Shown piece after piece: positions 60,872-64,000 of a DNA stretch of 64,000 nucleotides. The notes under the pieces were generated by a model. That model had not been told where the DNA came from. It searched no databases and worked only from the letters and a program-made list of their open reading frames with translations. Positions within the stretch are counted from its first letter, which is position 1. Each line of letters begins with the position of its first letter. The translations under genes and the position numbers were made by a program. The DNA is taken from positions 1 through 64,000 of the forward strand of contig JAFUGT010000017.1 in assembly GCA_017469275.1 (NCBI GenBank). The letters are read 5' to 3'. The DNA comes from Lachnospiraceae bacterium. Lineage in GTDB: Bacteria; Bacillota; Clostridia; Lachnospirales; Lachnospiraceae.

Positions 60872-63196
60872 ATGAAAAAGATTACAAAAGGATTAACGAT
60901 ATTATCAACATTTATTATGGCAATATCTGCGTTGGGTGGGACATGTGCTGAGACAATTAATGTTAAGGCGGCAGGAAATGTAAATGTTAGTAATCCAAGG
61001 ATTGCAGAGGATGGAACTGTTTCATGGGACAAGGTGACGTTTGGAAGCTATCCACAGGCTGCTGAATATAAAGAAGAACCAATAAAGTGGAGAATACTTG
61101 ATATTGACAAAGATGGTAATGCATTTCTTCTTGCTGATGAGGCACTTGATTGTAGGCAATATAACGAGAGTGGCGTAGAAAGAATTAGTACATTTGATGA
61201 CAGTGATGGAGAGATTTGGACAGATTATTCATGTACATGGGAGACATGTACATTGAGAGATTGGCTTAATGGGACAGATGAATATAAAGATGATAAGAAT
61301 TCATTTATTAATGCTGCTTTTTCAGAAGAAGAAAGAAAAGCAATAATAGAGACACAAATAGTGAATGATAACAATCCTTATTACGATCCTGATGACACAG
61401 AAGAACCGATTACCGGTGAAGGTGGCAATGATACAATAGATAAAATATATTTGCTATCTGCTGAGGAAGTGTCAGATAGTAGATATGGATTTGTTGATAC
61501 AGGTAGTCTTGGAGATAGTGAAATGAGAGCAGCAAAACCGACGGATTATGCTTATATTAACGGAGCTGATTATTGGACTTATACTGATGTTGATTATTGG
61601 TATGGAAAATGTGATTGGTGGCTGCGTTCTCCTGGAGGTGCTAATAGTGCGGCAATGTGTGTATCTATTGGCGGTTCGATAGATTATGACGGAGAAGTGG
61701 TCAGTAATGATGGTTATTTTGCTAGGGGTGGTGATAATGCTGTGCGACCTGTTTTACATGTTAATCTGTCCCATGTTACAGATGCCGGAAAAGTTATGTC
61801 TAATGGGAATTATACGGCAGGTACAAACCGTACTACATTTAACAAACCTACAATTTTGGATGAAGTGACTACATGGGATTGTGTGTATTTTGGCCACTAT
61901 AAACAAAAAGCAGATTTTAAGAAAATGCCTATAGAATGGCGAGTTCTTTTTGTAAACGGGAATGATGCATTAGTTATAGCGGATAAGGCACTTGATTGTA
62001 AGCCGTTCAATAATGAAAATAAGCAATGCACATGGGAGACATGTACATTAAGAGACTGGCTTAACGGAACAGACCATTACACAAATGATAGTACTTCATT
62101 TATTAATGCTGCATTTACAGATGATGAGAGAAAAGCAATATTAGAAACTAATGTTAAGAATGATTCTGACGATGGTAGCAGTACCGTAGATAAAATATAT
62201 CTACTGTCGTTTAAAGAAGCATATAATACAGCTTATGGATTTGATACAGTATATGATAATAATGGAACGAAGGAAAAAGCAAAAACGCGAGAAGCAAAAG
62301 CATCGGATTATGCAAGGATTAATGGAGCATCTCGCAGTATCCGATCAGATTATGCCGGAAACGGTACATGGTGGCTGCGTTCTCCAGGGTATGTAGAGGC
62401 TGAAAATCCTTCGGGAGTCTTAAGTATTTCATGGGAAGACAATTACGGTGGTATTAATGTCGATAATAAGAATATTACTGTACGTCCGATTTTACATGTA
62501 GATATTTCATCGTCATTTGTGAATGTGTCCGGTGAGGTGAAGTCAGAGAGTAATATAACAAAGGAAGATATAGCATCGCAGGAAAAAGTGGCTCAGGAAG
62601 AAGCACAAGAAGTAATTAAGCGTATTTCTGAAATCGGAACAGTGGCAGAGGGTAGTAAGGCATCAATCGAAGAAGCGAGAAAAGCTTATAATGAATTGAT
62701 GGAAAATGTTAAGAACTTGGTGACAAATTATAGCGTGTTACAGGCAGCTGAAAAAAACTATGCTGATATAGTAGAGAAGAATGCCAAGGCGAATGAGGGC
62801 AAGGGTAATAATAACGGAAAGACTGATAAGCCATCCGGAGCACAGGATACAACAACTGAGCAGCAAGTCACCGAGCAGCAGACAACCACCAAGATCAAAA
62901 TCACTGCACCTTCGAAGACAAAGATTTCATACCTTAAAAACAAGAAGGCGAAATCATTAACTGTAACATGGAAAAAAGTAAAGAAAGCCCAGGGCTATGA
63001 GGTGCAATTTGCACTTGATAAGAAGTTTAAGAAGAATAAAAAATCCAAGACTACTACAAAACTTTCCGTGACAGTGAAGAAGTTGAAAAAGGGAAAGAAC
63101 TACTTTGTAAGGGTGCGTGCTTACAAAAAAGCATCTGACGGCAGTAAAGTTAACGGTAAATGGAGCGATGTCAAAAAGTTAAAAATAAGAAAATAA
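60872..63196 (+). CDS. Secreted protein with two DUF6273 domains and FN3-like C-terminus
   Basis: 774 residues. Signal peptide about 1-33. Two tandem copies of the DUF6273 module follow (about 45-310 and 325-545), each with V-x-F-G-x-Y, P-I-E/K-W-R, CTWETCTLRDWLNG, FINAAF, DKIYLLS and WWLRSPG, the last two blocks resembling formylglycine-type enzyme folds. Then come a helical region rich in Glu/Ala (about 555-640), a Thr/Gln linker and the lysine-rich FN3-like end. It starts behind AAGGAGG and is in the same direction as the 59356 gene, 70 bp on. Confidence 0.8.
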   Translation: MKKITKGLTILSTFIMAISALGGTCAETINVKAAGNVNVSNPRIAEDGTVSWDKVTFGSYPQAAEYKEEPIKWRILDIDKDGNAFLLADEALDCRQYNESGVERISTFDDSDGEIWTDYSCTWETCTLRDWLNGTDEYKDDKNSFINAAFSEEERKAIIETQIVNDNNPYYDPDDTEEPITGEGGNDTIDKIYLLSAEEVSDSRYGFVDTGSLGDSEMRAAKPTDYAYINGADYWTYTDVDYWYGKCDWWLRSPGGANSAAMCVSIGGSIDYDGEVVSNDGYFARGGDNAVRPVLHVNLSHVTDAGKVMSNGNYTAGTNRTTFNKPTILDEVTTWDCVYFGHYKQKADFKKMPIEWRVLFVNGNDALVIADKALDCKPFNNENKQCTWETCTLRDWLNGTDHYTNDSTSFINAAFTDDERKAILETNVKNDSDDGSSTVDKIYLLSFKEAYNTAYGFDTVYDNNGTKEKAKTREAKASDYARINGASRSIRSDYAGNGTWWLRSPGYVEAENPSGVLSISWEDNYGGINVDNKNITVRPILHVDISSSFVNVSGEVKSESNITKEDIASQEKVAQEEAQEVIKRISEIGTVAEGSKASIEEARKAYNELMENVKNLVTNYSVLQAAEKNYADIVEKNAKANEGKGNNNGKTDKPSGAQDTTTEQQVTEQQTTTKIKITAPSKTKISYLKNKKAKSLTVTWKKVKKAQGYEVQFALDKKFKKNKKSKTTTKLSVTVKKLKKGKNYFVRVRAYKKASDGSKVNGKWSDVKKLKIRK

Positions 63197-63238
63197 ATAT
63201 TAGGAGATAGGGGTGGGTATTAGGGAGGAGAGTCATAT

Positions 63239-64000
63239 ATGGTAAAAAAATACAATAAAATGGTTATATGTTTATTATTAATAATGGTAGGAATAATGAA
63301 TGCAAAAGTACATGCTTATGCAAATGAAGATAATGGTTTTCAATATTCGTTCATTAATAATAATACAGAGATTGAAATAACCGGATATAACGCTCTGTCT
63401 GCGAATGTAGTGATACCGTCTGAAATTAGGAATGTTAAAGTGACGAGTATTGGAAAAAATGCCTTTGTGTGGTGTAGGAATATAGTGAGTATTAAAATAC
63501 CGGATACTGTTACGAATATAGGTGATAATGCTTTTAAAAATTGTATAAGTCTAAAAAGTCTTAATATTCCTGTCAGTGTTACGAGTATTGGGAAATATGC
63601 TTTCAATAATTGTAGTATTTCATCAATAACGATTCCGGACGGTATTACTACTATAGAAATGGGTACTTTTTCTTCCTGTGCAAATCTTACAAGCGTAGTG
63701 ATACCGGATAGCGTGACCGATATAGAGGAATCAGCATTTTCTTCATGCGAAAAACTTTCAAGTGTAACTATGTCTAAGGGTATCAAAAGCATTGGGAAAT
63801 CCGCTTTTGAAAGATGCACCGCTTTAAAAAGAATTGAACTGCCTAAAAGCTTAACCCAAATCGATAATACGGCATTTGAAAAGAAAGTTGGTTTCGTTGT
63901 TGAGGAAGGTTCTTATGCTGATACGTGGGCGTTAACTAATGGATTTATCGTTGTTTCACATCCCAAAGCTGTTGGCACATTAATGACCATTTCGAATTAT
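63239..64000 (+). CDS. BspA-type leucine-rich repeat surface protein (3' end outside window)
   Basis: 254 codons are in the window and the frame is still open at the end. The signal peptide (VICLLLIMVGIMNAKVHAYA) is followed by LRR_5/BspA-type repeats of about 23 residues with I-G-x-x-A-F and I-P-x-x-V-T (for example SIGKNAF, NIGDNAF, SIGKYAF, SIGKSAF). Such proteins are surface or secreted adhesins in gut anaerobes. The ATG at 63239 follows GGGAGGAG. It is the last gene of the box 6 unit. Confidence 0.88.
   Translation, partial: MVKKYNKMVICLLLIMVGIMNAKVHAYANEDNGFQYSFINNNTEIEITGYNALSANVVIPSEIRNVKVTSIGKNAFVWCRNIVSIKIPDTVTNIGDNAFKNCISLKSLNIPVSVTSIGKYAFNNCSISSITIPDGITTIEMGTFSSCANLTSVVIPDSVTDIEESAFSSCEKLSSVTMSKGIKSIGKSAFERCTALKRIELPKSLTQIDNTAFEKKVGFVVEEGSYADTWALTNGFIVVSHPKAVGTLMTISNY

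Overview
The window looks like the chromosome of a low-GC, Gram-positive anaerobe of the Lachnospiraceae (Butyrivibrio, Pseudobutyrivibrio or a close relative). The evidence is AGGAGG-type ribosome binding sites, an [FeFe]-hydrogenase sensor, a ruminal-type cellobiose 2-epimerase, BioY, several secreted proteins ending in a lysine-rich fibronectin-III-like domain, and a BspA-type leucine-rich-repeat protein. The species call is inference. No rRNA, tRNA, CRISPR array or insertion sequence was recognised.

Layout. 0-4.7 kb: a long inverted-repeat element, a DUF362 protein, an [FeFe]-hydrogenase/chemotaxis-transducer fusion cut by one in-frame stop, a candidate structured RNA and an esterase. 4.7-26 kb: a defence island. 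It holds a Wadjet system (jetD-jetA-jetB-jetC), a DUF3791/DUF3990 cassette with its own promoter, small orphan genes, an XRE/ImmA-IrrE/PIN operon, a Kiwa-like pair (kwaB-kwaA order), and a LlaJI-like restriction-modification operon (two m5C methyltransferases, McrB-like, McrC-like, Vsr). The LlaJI-like promoter carries an inverted repeat containing GCGTC and GACGC over its -35 box. The island ends in a truncated helicase (DUF3427) remnant.

26-43 kb: mostly housekeeping and accessory metabolism. It contains an acetyltransferase, a methyltransferase, a HigB/HigA-type toxin-antitoxin pair, a deoxyinosine glycosylase, an AmmeMemoRadiSam radical SAM enzyme, bioB-bioY, two MATE transporters, cellobiose 2-epimerase with a sialate O-acetylesterase-like enzyme, two metallophosphoesterases and a Gfo/Idh/MocA oxidoreductase.

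43-64 kb: a cell-envelope and signalling cluster. It encodes an XRE regulator, an FHA protein, a PP2C phosphatase, a PASTA Ser/Thr kinase, a large repeat-bearing surface protein, small secreted proteins, a papain-like protease (frameshifted), zinc-ribbon membrane proteins, an amidase/serine-hydrolase fusion, a DUF6273 protein and a BspA-like LRR protein that runs off the window. Six promoters in this cluster share a 19-bp box, consensus GTGTAAACTTTGCCTGAAA, and each box ends exactly 20 nt before a -10-like hexamer. Three of the boxes start directly after the T-run of the preceding terminator. This apparent cluster-specific regulon is the most striking undescribed-looking signal in the window. 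The LlaJI-type operator is the best mechanistic one.
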